Shown here piece by piece: positions 1 to 11,114 of a stretch of DNA of 64,000 bases. This stretch comes from Gnetum montanum (Eukaryota; Streptophyta; Gnetopsida; Gnetales; Gnetaceae): NCBI GenBank assembly GCA_015680685.1, contig MNCI01036718.1:547201-611200 (forward strand), given 5' to 3'. The position numbers were made by a program, and so were the translations under genes. Positions within the stretch are counted from its first letter, which is position 1. Every line of letters starts with the position of its first letter. Below the pieces are notes generated by a model. That model had not been told where the DNA came from. It searched no databases and saw only the letters and a program-made list of their open reading frames with translations.

Positions 1-1565
1 TCTCCCAGCGTAATGACCCCCACAAGGGCCCTCATGAGCATCTTGAAGAACTCGCAATTGATCTAAATTGGGAACATACCATCAAACTAAGCCATCTGAA
101 CATACTTTATAAAGTTGTCCATTAATTTCCATAAAATATTTGGCTCGATGAAGAAACTGTTGTTTCTTTTTAACATCTAACCCTTGTGGTATTTCTTGTA
201 TGAGGAGATAGGTAAGAATGCTACTATACCAATTTGTCTATATGGTTAATTGATTATTTATTACACTTGTAAAAAGGAGTTCATTGGGGAAATGATCAAA
301 AATTGGATATTCGTCCTCTTTGTTGTCCCATTGTAACCAAGATATATGATCAGCAACAACATTCTCGATGCCTTTACAATCGATCATTATAAGGTTGAAC
401 TCTTGCAAGATCATGAGCCACTATATGATGCGACAGCTCACCATTGGTTTATTCATTAGGAATCAAATTGCACTATGGTTTGTATGTACAAATATCTTAT
501 AGTCCAATACATAGTGCCTAAATTTTTCTAGTGCAAACACCATAGCCATTAATTCTTTTTCTGTTGTGATGTAATTGAGTTGTGCACCAGCAATACTTTG
601 ACTTGCATAGTGAATGTAATAGGGTCATTTTGACCATCTAACTATGTAAGTATAGCTCATAAAGCAAAGTTGGATGCGTCAGTCATTATGTGGAATGGTC
701 TAGACCAGTCAGGAGCTTGTAGGATGGGTGTTTCTATGAGCTTCTATTTTAAGGTTTGGAAGGCTAGCTCACATTCCCTGGTCCATTCAAAAGGCATGTC
801 CTTCTTCATTAGTTCTACCAAAGGTTAGGAAATCCTTGAAAAGTTCTCAATGAAGCATCTATAATAGCTAGTATGTCTAAGGAATGATTGGACATCTTTT
901 ACAGTTTTAGGTTGATGAGTGATTCCTTGGATAACCTTAATCTTTTTAAGATCTACCTCTATCCCTATTTGTGAAATCTTATGCCCTAACACAATGCCTT
1001 CTTGGACCATTAAATGGCTTTTTGGCCAATTGGGCCTTAAGTTGGTTTCTACACATTATTTTAGTACTTGCTCTAATTAGTCCAATTCTTGCTCAAAGTT
1101 CACTCCATAGGTAGAGAAATTATCTATGAAAACCTCCATACCATTCCCTATTTTATACTAAAAGATACTTAGAACCAAACATTGAAACGTTGTTGGGGCA
1201 TTACATAAGCCAAACGACACCTACCTATATGCAAAAGTCCCCCAAGGACTTGTGAATGTGGTCTTGGCTTGGTCTTCTGGTGCTATCTAAATTTGATTGT
1301 ATCCACTGTAACCATCCAGAAAACTAAATTAGCAATGCCTTGCAATGGTGTCTAATACTTGGTCAACGAATGGCAATGGAAAGTGGTCTTTAAATGTTGC
1401 CATATTCAGTAGCCTTAAAGTCTATATACACCATCCATTTACCTCCTTTTTTAGGCACAATGACAAAGGGACTAACCCATTCACTTTTAGCAATGTGGTA
1501 GATAAACCCAGCATTTAGAAGCTATTCAATTTCTTCTTTAACCACATGCTTAAGCTTTGGATTAA
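1..1565 (-). pseudogene. E1 pol remnant: RT, RNase H and integrase N-terminus
   Basis: RT copies element RNA into DNA, RNase H removes the RNA strand and integrase inserts the product. Read on the minus strand, RT covers about 825-1565. It shows the shared plant Ty3 RT end VLGHKIS...GIEVD and, further on, VQSFLRHTSYYRCFI. The catalytic box reads FIDNFSTYG instead of the usual F/YxDD, so the second aspartate is lost. RNase H follows at about 230-800 with NYITTEKELMAMVFAL and the region ending ENVVADHIS. The last codons in the window, DAHEGPCGGHYAG at about 3-50, are the start of the integrase zinc-binding domain. Several in-frame stops and shifts show that it is dead. Confidence 0.85.
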
Positions 1566-1584
1566 CTCGCCTTTGCGGTTGTTG

Positions 1585-2659
1585 TTAAGGTTTCATAGAA
1601 GGGTCAATGTAAATTCTATGTTGGCATATCCTAGGATCTATTCTAGTTAATTCAAGATATGACCAATCAAAGTCTTTCAACCATTTGTTTATCATTTGTA
1701 GCAGTCTTTCTTTTTGTTGAGGAGTGAGCTTAGCATTAATGATTACTAATTTTTCATTCTTGAGAAATGTATACTCCACATCGGTGGGTAACGGTTTTAA
1801 CTCAAGGAGCTCTTGCTTGAACTCATTAGGGATTTCCAACTTTCTCCAATTGATATTTTCAATGTCAGGACTTGGAAGTTGGCGATGGGCTTGCTCTAAT
1901 GTATCTATGCTATCTATGTAGGTGCAAGTCAAGATCTTAGTTGGTTCCATACATATAGTTAAGTTGCTATCTTGGTTAGTTGTCAGCCACTAGGTGCCTT
2001 GCTATCTTGGGGCTGTTGCATACAGGCATCTCTGTATCTTAGTTATTTGTGCACATTGGTTGCATGTAGGCAGTGTTAAACATTATACAAACTAGGCCTT
2101 CTACACATAGTTGCACCCTATGTCACTGTATGTGATGCATGAAAATTTCTTCTTCTCGATCTTTCCAAATGTATTTTCCTTTGATATTTTCTAGGGAAAG
2201 ATCATGTATTCCTAGGCATGCATCAATTGTGCTTAGTCATGCTCTTCCTAGAATGATTGGGAAGTCCCCTTTGCAGTTGTTGACTTGAATCACTAGGAAA
2301 TTAGCTGGATACGATCACCCATAAATAGTAGTGACAATGTCCTCCACTAGTCCTAATGGAACAGTGATGGACCTGTCGGCCAGCTCTAAATGAATGTTAC
2401 TCTTTTTTAGTGGAGGCAGGTTCGAAGCTTTATACATTTCTTGAGATATTAAGTTGACATTGGAACCTGAATCTAAAATAGCTTTGCATGGCTCATTCCT
2501 AGTGATTTGTACATATATAAGAGGACTCCCAGGATCAAAGAATTTCCTAGGAAGATGGCCAGCTTTAATCCAATTGGTAATGACATGAGTTAACATGACT
2601 GTGTGTGTTAAGTGTAGTCTTTGGTTTGAAGGAAGCTCGAAAGATTCGAATGATAGCAA
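1585..2659 (-). pseudogene. E1 aspartic protease and protease-RT linker remnant
   Basis: The Ty3 protease cuts Gag-Pol in the particle. Codons at 2315-2659 hold the active-site motif DSGSNVNLIS and the following LELADRSITVPLGLVEDI block, diagnostic of Athila-clade protease. The open stretch 1585-1950 encodes the linker ahead of RT, with ELKPLPTDVEYTFL, KLTPQQKERLL and ICQHRIYIDPSMKP, matching the conserved segment upstream of RT in Athila elements. The sequence between the two (about 1950-2315) is in pieces, with stops. E4 carries a homologous protease near 52.8-53.05 kb. Confidence 0.8.
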
Positions 2660-2869
2660 GGCATTTGGAGGATTAGCCGCTTGTGGTTGTAAGGGCTTAG
2701 TTGGATTATTGGTTTTGAAAAAAGGTTTCTTCTTTGTGCGGTTGTCTGAACCAATAGTAGGTTGAGGATTGATAGCCCTTGTAGCATTGTGTTGCTACGA
2801 CTAGGTAGGGAGCTCACCCTGCATAGTTGGAGTAGGTCGTAATGGAGCTAAGACTGGAAGAGGTGTAGT

Positions 2870-5133
2870 CAAATGAGAAGGATAGTGCATTTGTGGAACA
2901 TCTCTTCGAGGAGAAGGAGTTCTATAGTACTCATGGCCTTGGTAGTGAGGTTGAGGAGTGATATGACTAGTAGAGTCATGTGGAGAGATTGGCTACTACA
3001 CGTAGTACCTGTCTGGGTCAGGTTGATGGTAAAGGTATTATTGACGTGATGGTGGCATTCCCCATGATTTTGGATGTTGCCACTATTGATACTATTCATT
3101 TTGTTGTTGCGGAGTTCTACTTAGATAATATGTCAAGGGTTAGTAGAACTGCCTTGGGTTACCTTGAGGATAAGGTAACCTTTGGGGTGTTTATCATCTA
3201 TTTAATCATGGGTTTAGTGCATACACCCTAGACTCCTATAGATGTGAGATTATTAGGCAACATTCTTTAGGATGGTCATATTGGCATATCTCATATCCAC
3301 CATCATTGTTTGTATCCAAATCCACAACCTCTTCAATGATGGCAACTTTTCCCTTACCTTTGTTATATGCATATTCAGCTTCTTTCTTTTGCCTCCTCTC
3401 TCAGTCACTACCTTATTCCCTAGACTCCTCTACTATTTTGAGAAGGGTTTGAAATTTATTATCTATGAAGTCCTACATTTTGTCTACCTTTGCCGATACA
3501 TCTAATGCAAACTTTTGAATGGGCAAAGTTTTCCTATTCACCATCTCTTCGAGTGGTGATTCTTCTTCATCCTCACAAAATATAACTTCCTTCTTTCAAA
3601 GAGAAGGATCTTTGTTGTATTTCTCTGCACTTTATCTTTTCCTTAACTCACCTTCCTCTTTGGCAACTTGCTCCAATAATCTTTGTACTTGATGGGCTCT
3701 AAGCTCGGATAATCTCCCTTGGGCATAAGTCCCAAGGGTTCTTCATTTTTGTACCTAAGCCCATCTACAAGATGGTGTAGTTGTTCCCTCTATGAGTAAC
3801 CGTGGCTAGGGAAATAATGTAATAATGCATAATATTAGCCCATGGTAGCATCCAAGGGTTCGTATCCTCCTTATTTCCATCCTTGGATTTTCTTTCACAG
3901 GTTGGACACTCGGGAGTATGTTTGATACTTATCGTTAAATAACTCTAACATGGTACTCCATCAACGAATGGATTCTAGCTCTAAGGACCAGTACCAACAT
4001 TCCACTTCTTTGATCAGTATTCATGGAAACAAATTTAGTTTTTTCCACTTTTTTTCTATATTTTGCAAGGCACATGCATCATAGAACGCTTGTAGATGAT
4101 TTTGAAGATCAACATTGTATCCCCCTTCAAATCGTGGGATATTTTTCATGTCTAATCTTTTAATCCTATTGTTCTTTTGGTGCCTTGTTGGGATCCTAAC
4201 AACCTCAGTTATATCTAGCATACTTCTGGTAGCAAGTAGGGATTCATCGTGATTGTATTCTCTATGGTGTCTATGATGCCTATGTTGTTCCCTACTCTCC
4301 CTTCTTTCATGATGTGTTTCTCTAGAATGTCCTTGTCACCTTTCTCAACAATTCGGCCTATGATCTTTATTTTGCTAATCATTTTCCTCATGATCTTTCT
4401 CTTTGTGACTGTTTCTAGATCCTAAAGAAGAGGGTGAATGAGATGATGAAGGTGGAGAGGAAGGAGAACTAACACCATGACGGTGCTTGCCACTTTCTCT
4501 TTGGTGGTCGCAACCTTGATCATAGTTATGATTAGAATGTCCATCATCGTCATGTGTTCATGTTCCCTTTTAAAATCCTTTGTGTCCATTAGTATCAAAA
4601 CTTGGATTATGAATGGTTGAGTGAAGATTCTGATACAAAACTCCTTGACCGAAGTCAATGAGAGGAACATCGTTATGTTGAAAACCTCTTGAGGTAGGTT
4701 CACCACCCTTGTTGTCACTTATGACATACGGGACATCCTGAGACCACTTTCCCTTCATATATTTGTAATGTCTCTTCTGTTGTAGGTCCCTTTAATGTTG
4801 TGCCTCAGTGGGTTGATAATCTCTTGAACCCTGTTCATGCACAACATATTCCAACTGTAAGTGCTTCATACCAATTCGTGTGAGATCACAAAGAAGCATG
4901 CTTAGGATTGAGCGATTGGGTGGTAACACTATGTTACCCTCTAAATCATGCCATCACAATTGTTCATCCTAGTAGAGGATAAAGATAAAGTCTTGTACAT
5001 ACTCATCAGGATGAGAGTATACCAAGCAAAATTGTTGGGGCACTGGTAGATCATCATCATGTGTACTATGCCTCCGACTATTCATTGTGTCAAACCTAGG
5101 TGGTGAAGCACTTTCATAGGAAGAAGGAGACAT
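2870..5133 (-). pseudogene. E1 gag remnant
   Basis: Gag is the structural protein of the retrotransposon particle. The likely start is the ATG at 5131-5133, giving MSPSSYESASPP, about 140 bp downstream of the 5' LTR. A homologous serine-rich start is found in the neighbouring copy at 7992. A long N-terminal part is recognisable by comparison with that copy: MKGKWSQDVPYV...GGEP near 4570-4758 and a core with DMKNIPRFEGGYNVDLQNHL near 4021-4221. The core resembles the capsid segment of the E2/E3 gags (LPRLDFNNFPNFLGG). Downstream is a proline- and serine-rich, low-complexity portion leading to protease. Frameshifts and stops throughout. Confidence 0.7.
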
Positions 5134-5252
5134 GATTAATTATTCAGTGTGTAATGTATTATTATATTATTATTATTTTTATAACTAACCCTAATGGTTT
5201 GTTCTAATGATAGGAAGATTTCCTAAGTTCTAATCAGTGCATAAACAACAAA

Positions 5253-5271
5253 GTCCCTAGCAATAGCACCA
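5253..5271 (-). promoter_or_regulatory. E1 primer-binding site, tRNA-Asp type
   Basis: On the minus strand the bases next to the LTR read TGGTGCTATTGCTAGGGAC. The 3' end of plant tRNA-Asp would pair with TGGCGCCGTTGCCGGGGA. The differences are mostly C-to-T or G-to-A changes. This is where minus-strand DNA synthesis is primed, and it fixes both the LTR boundary and the element's orientation. Confidence 0.75.
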
Positions 5272-5272
5272 A

Positions 5273-6114
5273 TGATGAGCTGCGAGGTACCCCTACGCTC
5301 AACCATATGAATATGAGTGTTACGCACAATCTGGTCAAACTCCAAGGACTAAGTGCTTATGCACCTTCACAGAACAAGAATGGGTTAGGCAATCTTTGTC
5401 TTCCCAAACTTACTCGTATGGCACGATTGTATGGTTAAGTAAACTTGAGGTATATGATTTTTATGCTTTTTATGTTTATGTCCTAACACTAAAAGGGAGA
5501 AGTGAAATAATTAAGTAACTAATTTAATTTAACTAATCTGCTAGGTTCTAACTAGTCCTAACACTAGCATCTTTTCCCACTCTCTATACACATCCTGAAC
5601 CGGTGTAACACTACTAGGGTTACCAAACGCTAATCGATACTAAGTTACCAAGTGTTCCACGTATGCTCGAATTGGTCGTACTGAGTGTGCTTACTTGTGA
5701 AAATTACCAAACCAATAAAAGCAACATCAATAAACTAATGAAAGAATTAAATAACTATAAATAGCATTAAATGAAATAAATAAGCTATTCTAAATGCTGC
5801 AAGGTTTATCACAAAGGTCATCTTTATTTCCAGACACAAGGTGTGCTTAGGTACACAATGCTCGAATAAAGATCCGTTCACTTTATGACTCCTACTGCGA
5901 GCACTCAGAAATAATTCTAACTCTAGAAAGGGAAAACTTCAAGAGTTCAAGTAAGGGACTAAGAAACTAATGCAAAACCAAGTGTGCCTACCTCTTATTT
6001 ATAGACAACGAGATAGGTCCCGATATCGGATGTTCGATATCGCTTAGCAGGCTCTAATATCGTAGACCCAATATTGCAAATTTGATATTGTGGTCTCTAT
6101 CTCATGGTTCATTA
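5273..6114 (-). repeat. E1 5' LTR
   Basis: In the given orientation it begins TGATGAGC and ends near TTCATTA, against TGATGAGT...ACTCATCA in E2 and E3. The first part, with its conserved GAGGTACCCCTAC block, is clearly alignable to those LTRs; the middle is more diverged. A TATA box on the minus strand (TATAAATAAG) lies at about 5994-6003. A cluster of GATATC-type palindromes lies upstream of it at about 6018-6092, the same U3 layout as in E2 and E3. The length of about 840 bp is close to that of the E2 and E3 LTRs. Confidence 0.8.
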
Positions 6115-6119
6115 AGAGC

Positions 6120-7992
6120 ATACACACCAAATTTATATAAGTGACATGATGGGGAAACATCCCTTAGGATGTTCATATTAGTAGATTTCACATATACCAT
6201 CATCATCTGATTTAGTTTCTATAATGTCCTCTACTGCAGCAATTTTATCCTTACTCCTTTGATTGGCACGTTCAGCTTCCTTTTACCCCCTGCAATCACG
6301 ATCACTACTTTGTTCTTTGAACTCTTTAGCAATTTTCATGACAACTTGAAATCTACTATCCATAGAGTTCCATAATTGATCTACCTTAGCCAAAATTTTA
6401 GAGGTAAAATTTTGAATCAACAAGGTTTTACAATTCACCACCTCATCTAGTGATGATTCCTCCTCACTATCACAAAATCAAACCTCCCTCTTGCAAATGG
6501 AAGGATCATGGTTGTATTCTTCTACACTTTCATGTTTTCTTAATGCTCCTTCTTCTTTTTCTACCCTCTCAATTAGCCTTTGGATTTGATGGGCTCTTAA
6601 CACTAACAATTACCCATGGGCATAGACTCTAAGAGTTCTCCTTATTTTTTATCAAATCCCATTTATGATATGGTGAAGTTGCTTTTATTGAGAATAATCA
6701 TAGCCAGGACATCTGTGCAATAAGGAATAGTATTAGCCCATGGCCACATCTAGGGATTCATGTGTTCCCTGTTTCCATCCTTGGATCTACCTCCTTAAGT
6801 TTGACACTCAAGGCTATGTCTAATATTTGTCATTGAATAGTTTGAGAAATTCACTCCACTATCTAATGGATTTTTGTTTTAAAGATAGGTACTAGCTTTC
6901 TGCTTCTTTAATGAGTGTCCTGGAAAACAACTTAAGCTTTTACCATTTATTTTCTATATTTTTCAAGGCACACGTATCATGGAAAGCCTGAAGATAATTT
7001 TGCAAATCTAAGTTATATTTCCCTTTGAACCTAGGGATATTGTTCATGTCTAGCCTCTTGATCTAACTATCCTTTATGTGCCTTGTAGGAATTTTCACCA
7101 CCTTTGCAATGTTTAGCATGCTCCAGGTAGTGAGCAAAGGCTCATCGTAGCCATTAACTTGGTGCCTATGATGCCCTTTACTAACCCTTTGTCTGTGATG
7201 ATGGGCCTCTCTTGAATGCCCATGCCTTGGGTCCTGACATGCTTGATGGTCCCTATGATCATCTTAGTCTGGTTGATCACTTCCATCATGATCACATCCC
7301 CTATGGTTGCATTTAGAGCTAGAAGAGAAAGAAGATGATGACAAAGGTGAAGAAGGAGAAGGACTAGCATCATCACAGTGCCTACCACCCCCTCTTTAGT
7401 GGTTGTAGCCATGATCTTGCTACTTTCCTACATCCTTGTCATGACTCTCCTGGTTGGATTCCCCTTTACTATGGGATTCGTTCTTACTAGAACTAGGATT
7501 ATGGATTGTGAATTGCAAGTTTTTATTTTGAACTCCTTCACCAAAGCCAAAGATAGGAGTATCTCTAAATGAAAAACCCCCAAACAAGGGTTCCCCACCA
7601 TCTTTTTGGTACATTAGGAATGAAGAATCATTGGGCCACTTCCCCTTCATAGATTCATAGTGCTACAGTAGTTGTTGATCCCTTAGACATTGTGCATCAG
7701 TGGGATGATAATCCTTGGTGTCACTATCCTACACAACATATTTAACATGAAGCCCCTAGATTCCCAACTACATAAGAGTTTGTTGGAGCATCGCAAGGAT
7801 GGATTGATCAAGTGACAATATAATGTTGCCCTCCATGTCTCACCACTGCAGTAGTTCATCCTAGTGTAGGATGAAGGTGAAATTGGGTACATAGTTATCA
7901 AGATGAGCATATACCACTCTATATTGTTGGGGCACCTACTGATTTACTTCGTCAGACTTGGATGGAGAACTACTCCTATGAGAAGAAGACAT
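6120..7992 (-). pseudogene. gag remnant of a second Athila-like element (E1b)
   Basis: This stretch repeats the layout of E1 gag on the same strand. The likely start at 7990-7992 gives MSSSHRSSSPS. MKGKWPNDSSFL...GGEP (about 7420-7650) parallels MKGKWSQDVPYV in E1, and a capsid-like core at about 6950-7130 reads LDMNNIPRFKG. It begins directly after the E1 5' LTR, which suggests that E1 inserted into this element's gag and that the remaining 3' part of E1b lies left of the window. No LTR or primer-binding site is recognisable to the right (8.0-8.2 kb), so its 5' end is deleted or too diverged. Many stops. Confidence 0.7.
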
Positions 7993-7999
7993 CTTATGT

Positions 8000-9499
8000 T
8001 AGAAAGTAAGAAATGTAGTGTGCTTTCTTAGACTTCCTCTAGTACTTCCTCTAGTACAACTCAAAATATTCACAATAACTTTTGTATTCTATCATTTCTT
8101 TATTATTATTTGATCTTTTTTATCGTTAACATGTAATTAATTTTTTATTTCTTAAACTTTAGATTATTTTTTCTATATCTTTAAATTCAACATAAAATTT
8201 TTTTCTCAACATGTTTTTTCTTGAGCAGAAAATAATATGCTTTAAACAAATATCCTTCATGATGATAAAATTTTCAAGAATTAGAATAATTGGATGAATA
8301 TAAATTTTCCTACCTTCTTGCAATACCAATTTCTTTTTATAGTTAAGAACATTAATTTCAACAAAAATTAGTCTGTAAAACCCAAATTCTATAGAAATAC
8401 ATTCTATATGCTTAATGGGACCAAGAAGACTAATAAGTTCTACCCAACTTTTTGAAAAATCAATAGAAGATCAAATAGATTAACAAAACATAGAAATTTG
8501 AAATATTCCTTAAATTAGAGATCAGAATCTGGAGTCTAGTTATGAATGATAAATACTACATGCTTATATATGAAAGATCCTATATATAGGGTAGGTTGCA
8601 CCATCAAAGCATTCCTTAGCTTAACAAGAAGAAAAGAATAAGAATAATATGTCACATAAATGACTTGAATATCATGTTTTCACACTACATCATTTAACTT
8701 CAAAGTTAAACTTTAATTTTGAAGTAAGTAATCAAAAATTTGAATGTACACATATCATGATATAAGATCAGCTATCCATCATTCATATACATCATTAGAA
8801 AGAACAAAATCAGGCGTCTTAGTTACTTTAACATCACTAGAGGACGGTGTTCTAAATTTTTTCTTATCATCTTGTAAATTTCTATTTTTAGAATTAATAT
8901 AAATTTTTATATTCATAAAAGAAAAAACATTTCGACATTAGTAGAATAATTTAGAGGTAATTTAGAATCCCCCATAGGAAAATTATAAAAAGATCAAATT
9001 TATTGGAGAAAAATTAGATTGACTAGAGAAAAATCAGATTTTCTAGAGAAATATCTATTAAAAAAATTCTAAAAATAGTATGATCGATCAAAGGAATCTT
9101 TAACCAAAATTGTTAATCATAAATGATGTTGCTTCTTATCAAAATATGAGAAAAGCTAGAAAGTAAAGTAGAAATCTATATTCGTTGAATTTTTTTCATA
9201 TAATAATTCATGATATGCAATTTGTAACATGATTAAAAGAGGAATTATTCATAATCATTATAAGAAAATAAAATTATATTTAAATATTTGAATATCATTA
9301 TAATATAATTATTAAAACCAAAACTAGATGGAGGTGTTAAAACCCAAAATTGGTTTTTAGCAATGTTTACCTTGAAGAAAAATAGTCAAATTAGAAATTT
9401 ATAATTTAACAATTTTTTACCAAAATTGAACTCATAATATAAAAATTCCAATTTAAGTGTCTTATCACTAGGCAAACCATAAACTATATGACTCTATAT
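8000..9499. other. AT-rich sequence without recognisable gene
   Basis: No reading frame, LTR pair or domain is recognised. A TGTTAAAACCC block at about 9340 resembles the outer end of the SINE-like repeat found at 9500-10266, so part of this stretch may be a disrupted copy. Confidence 0.5.
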
Positions 9500-9628
9500 A
9501 CCTCCTAGATATGTAACCTATAGAAAAATTTTGTAGAACTTTATAACTTAGTATTACCCACTAGAATCAAATCCATAACTTAAATCTTCTAAGCCAATAT
9601 TCTTGCTATTAGGGTAACATCTCATGTG
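9500..9628 (-). repeat. SINE-like tRNA-type repeat, copy A (degraded)
   Basis: Read on the minus strand it runs from a degraded A-box-like segment through a B-box-like TGGATTTGATTCTAG to a body containing AAGTTATAAAGTTCTA, in the same order as the copies at 9757, 10117 and 63698. It is the most diverged of the four. A further end-like block at about 9340 may belong to it, with an insertion between. Confidence 0.5.
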
Positions 9629-9756
9629 GAAGGGTGGAAGTAGGAGAAGAAAGGTGTAATGGGAGGAAAGACAGTGGTTAGTACTAGCCATGAAAAAGCT
9701 AAATATGTGATGAGGATATTAAAATTCAAGTAGTCTTAGGAGTGGTTTAGTAATGA

Positions 9757-9909
9757 TGAGGTGTTAGCCTAGTGGTAAGACTCTTTATTTGAAAGCTCCA
9801 AATCATGGGTTCAATTCTAGTTAGCAATGTTGAGTTATAAAGTTCAAATTAGATTATATATCTTGAGGTGTACTTATATTATAATTATTTTAGGGTTTTA
9901 ACATCCCCC
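9757..9909 (+). repeat. SINE-like tRNA-type repeat, copy B
   Basis: Best-preserved copy. It starts GATGAGGTGTTAGCCTAGTG, in which TAGCCTAGTGG fits an RNA polymerase III A box. About 45 bp later comes GGGTTCAATTCT, a B-box-like element. The region between can be laid out like the middle of a tRNA. A body of about 75 bp follows and ends in TTTTAGGGTTTTAACATCCC. A fixed element of about 150 bp with these boxes suggests a tRNA-derived SINE. A small LTR is an alternative, because the ends read TGTTAG...CTAACA with a purine run outside. Confidence 0.6.
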
Positions 9910-10116
9910 TTAAGGGTGGTTTTAAAAGGTTAGGCTTTCATCCACGATCATTGATAACTAGTGTAAGTTAGTATGAACCTTACAGTTATTCTAACTTTCC
10001 ATGTGATAACTCATGGGATTTACCTAGATGAATTGTTAGATTAACTGTTTGACTAATAATTTAATATTTATTATTTATTATTGATTTGGAGGAGCAAAAG
10101 GTTTTGGATAGAAGGA

Positions 10117-10266
10117 TGTTGGAATTTGAAATAAGTTAAACATAGCTATACTCCAAGATACATATTCCAATTAGAACTTTATATAACTCAGTATTGCCCA
10201 TTGGAATCAGACCCATGACTTGGAGCTTTCAAATCAAGTATCTTATTACTATGCTAACACTTCATT
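10117..10266 (-). repeat. SINE-like tRNA-type repeat, copy C
   Basis: Reverse-oriented relative of the copy at 9757, about 200 bp away, so the two form an imperfect inverted repeat. On the minus strand it reads GTGTTAGCATAGTAATAAGA, then CATGGGTCTGATTCC (B-box position), then ACTGAGTTATATAAAGTTCT. The far end, TTGGAATTTGAAATAAG, corresponds to TTAGAACCCAAAATAAG in copy D after C-to-T changes. Confidence 0.6.
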
Positions 10267-10315
10267 GTAATAAAAATCATATAACAAAGTAGCATAATCT
10301 ACAAAGATAAATTGT

Positions 10316-10923
10316 AGGATGAGAGAGAATCTAAACTAGCTTAAGTATGATGAGCATCCATTCCTTAATCATCCGTACACTTCTTGGACCTCGTGCATGA
10401 CTACCACTGGGATTACTAAGCACATGGCCTAGGTACACTACTGGGTTACCAAGTAGTCATAGTTAAATGCTCGTGATTAATTCGTACTCATTCCACGTTA
10501 CTAGGAGATAAGGGTAGAGAGATATTAACTAAGAAATCAATAAATAACAATAAAAATTAAATAATTAAGCTAAGTGGATGCTGCAATGATGAAGTAATCT
10601 CGATCTTTATTACTGGTCATGTGCATGTCCAAGTACGTCACACTCAAATAAGGATGCCATACAATTACAATCATCACACTGTGGGCATGCACTGGGAGAA
10701 AGGGTTGAGAGGAAAAACTAACAAAAAGTTCCTACCTTAATACTAAAAAACTAAAAAACTTAAAACTTCTTTACCAGATCTACCTACCTCTTATTTATAT
10801 ATGAGGAGACAAGCTGCAATATCGTGTACATGATATCACGTCGAGGCTGTGATATCGCGTATATGATATTGTGTATGTGATATCATGGATGCGATATCAT
10901 GGCCAACAATTCATGACTCATCA
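10316..10923 (-). repeat. E2 left (3') LTR, truncated
   Basis: It aligns with the right LTR from the GATGAGAGAGAATCTAAACT block to the terminal ATGACTCATCA, but the first 260 bp or so are missing. The neighbouring sequence to the left is unrelated, so a deletion removed this end and any target-site duplication. A minus-strand TATA box lies at about 10791-10807, followed upstream by GATATC palindromes at 10816-10903. Confidence 0.85.
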
Positions 10924-10932
10924 TACCCCCAC
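10924..10932 (-). promoter_or_regulatory. E2 polypurine tract
   Basis: GTGGGGGTA on the minus strand, immediately inside the 3' LTR. The same string occupies the same place in E3 (45908-45916). It would prime plus-strand DNA synthesis. Confidence 0.75.
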
Positions 10933-11114
10933 AACTAAATGAAAACTCATCCTTAAGTTAAAGTGAGAATAGGCTCCATTGATTACACAGTGGATAGTAT
11001 GGGATTATTGACTGACCAAAATGAATTCATGCCGTAGTGTGGAATTAAAAAAAAATTGAGACACAACAAGAAGAATGCAAAAGAAAATCCTATAACTACA
11101 AAATTGGGTGGAAC

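Larger units (their letters stand above)
1..6114 (-). mobile_element. E1: Athila-clade Ty3/gypsy retrotransposon, 3' part outside the window
   Basis: Minus-strand element. From high to low coordinates it shows a 5' LTR, a tRNA-Asp-type primer-binding site, gag, protease, RT, RNase H and the start of integrase; the rest of integrase and the 3' LTR lie beyond position 1. Athila assignment rests on the protease (AILDSGSNVNLIS, then ELADRSITVPLGLVEDI), on the linker ahead of RT with its ELKPLP motif, and on the tRNA-Asp primer-binding site. All frames are broken by stops and small shifts. The 5' LTR abuts another Athila-like gag remnant, so E1 appears to have inserted into a relative. Confidence 0.85.

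Noticed and set aside
3157-3180. Perfect hairpin GGTTACCTT-GAGGAT-AAGGTAACC
   Set aside because: It lies in the proline/glutamine-rich low-complexity coding part of E1 gag; a single hairpin without T-run or conserved context is not evidence of a functional RNA.
2980-3505. Two plus-strand ORFs in E1 gag
   Set aside because: They are antisense to gag, lack any domain and are explained by its codon bias.
9757-9830. A genuine tRNA gene
   Set aside because: The boxes resemble pol III promoter elements, but the arms do not pair well and the sequence is part of a repeat family with a body and diverged copies.
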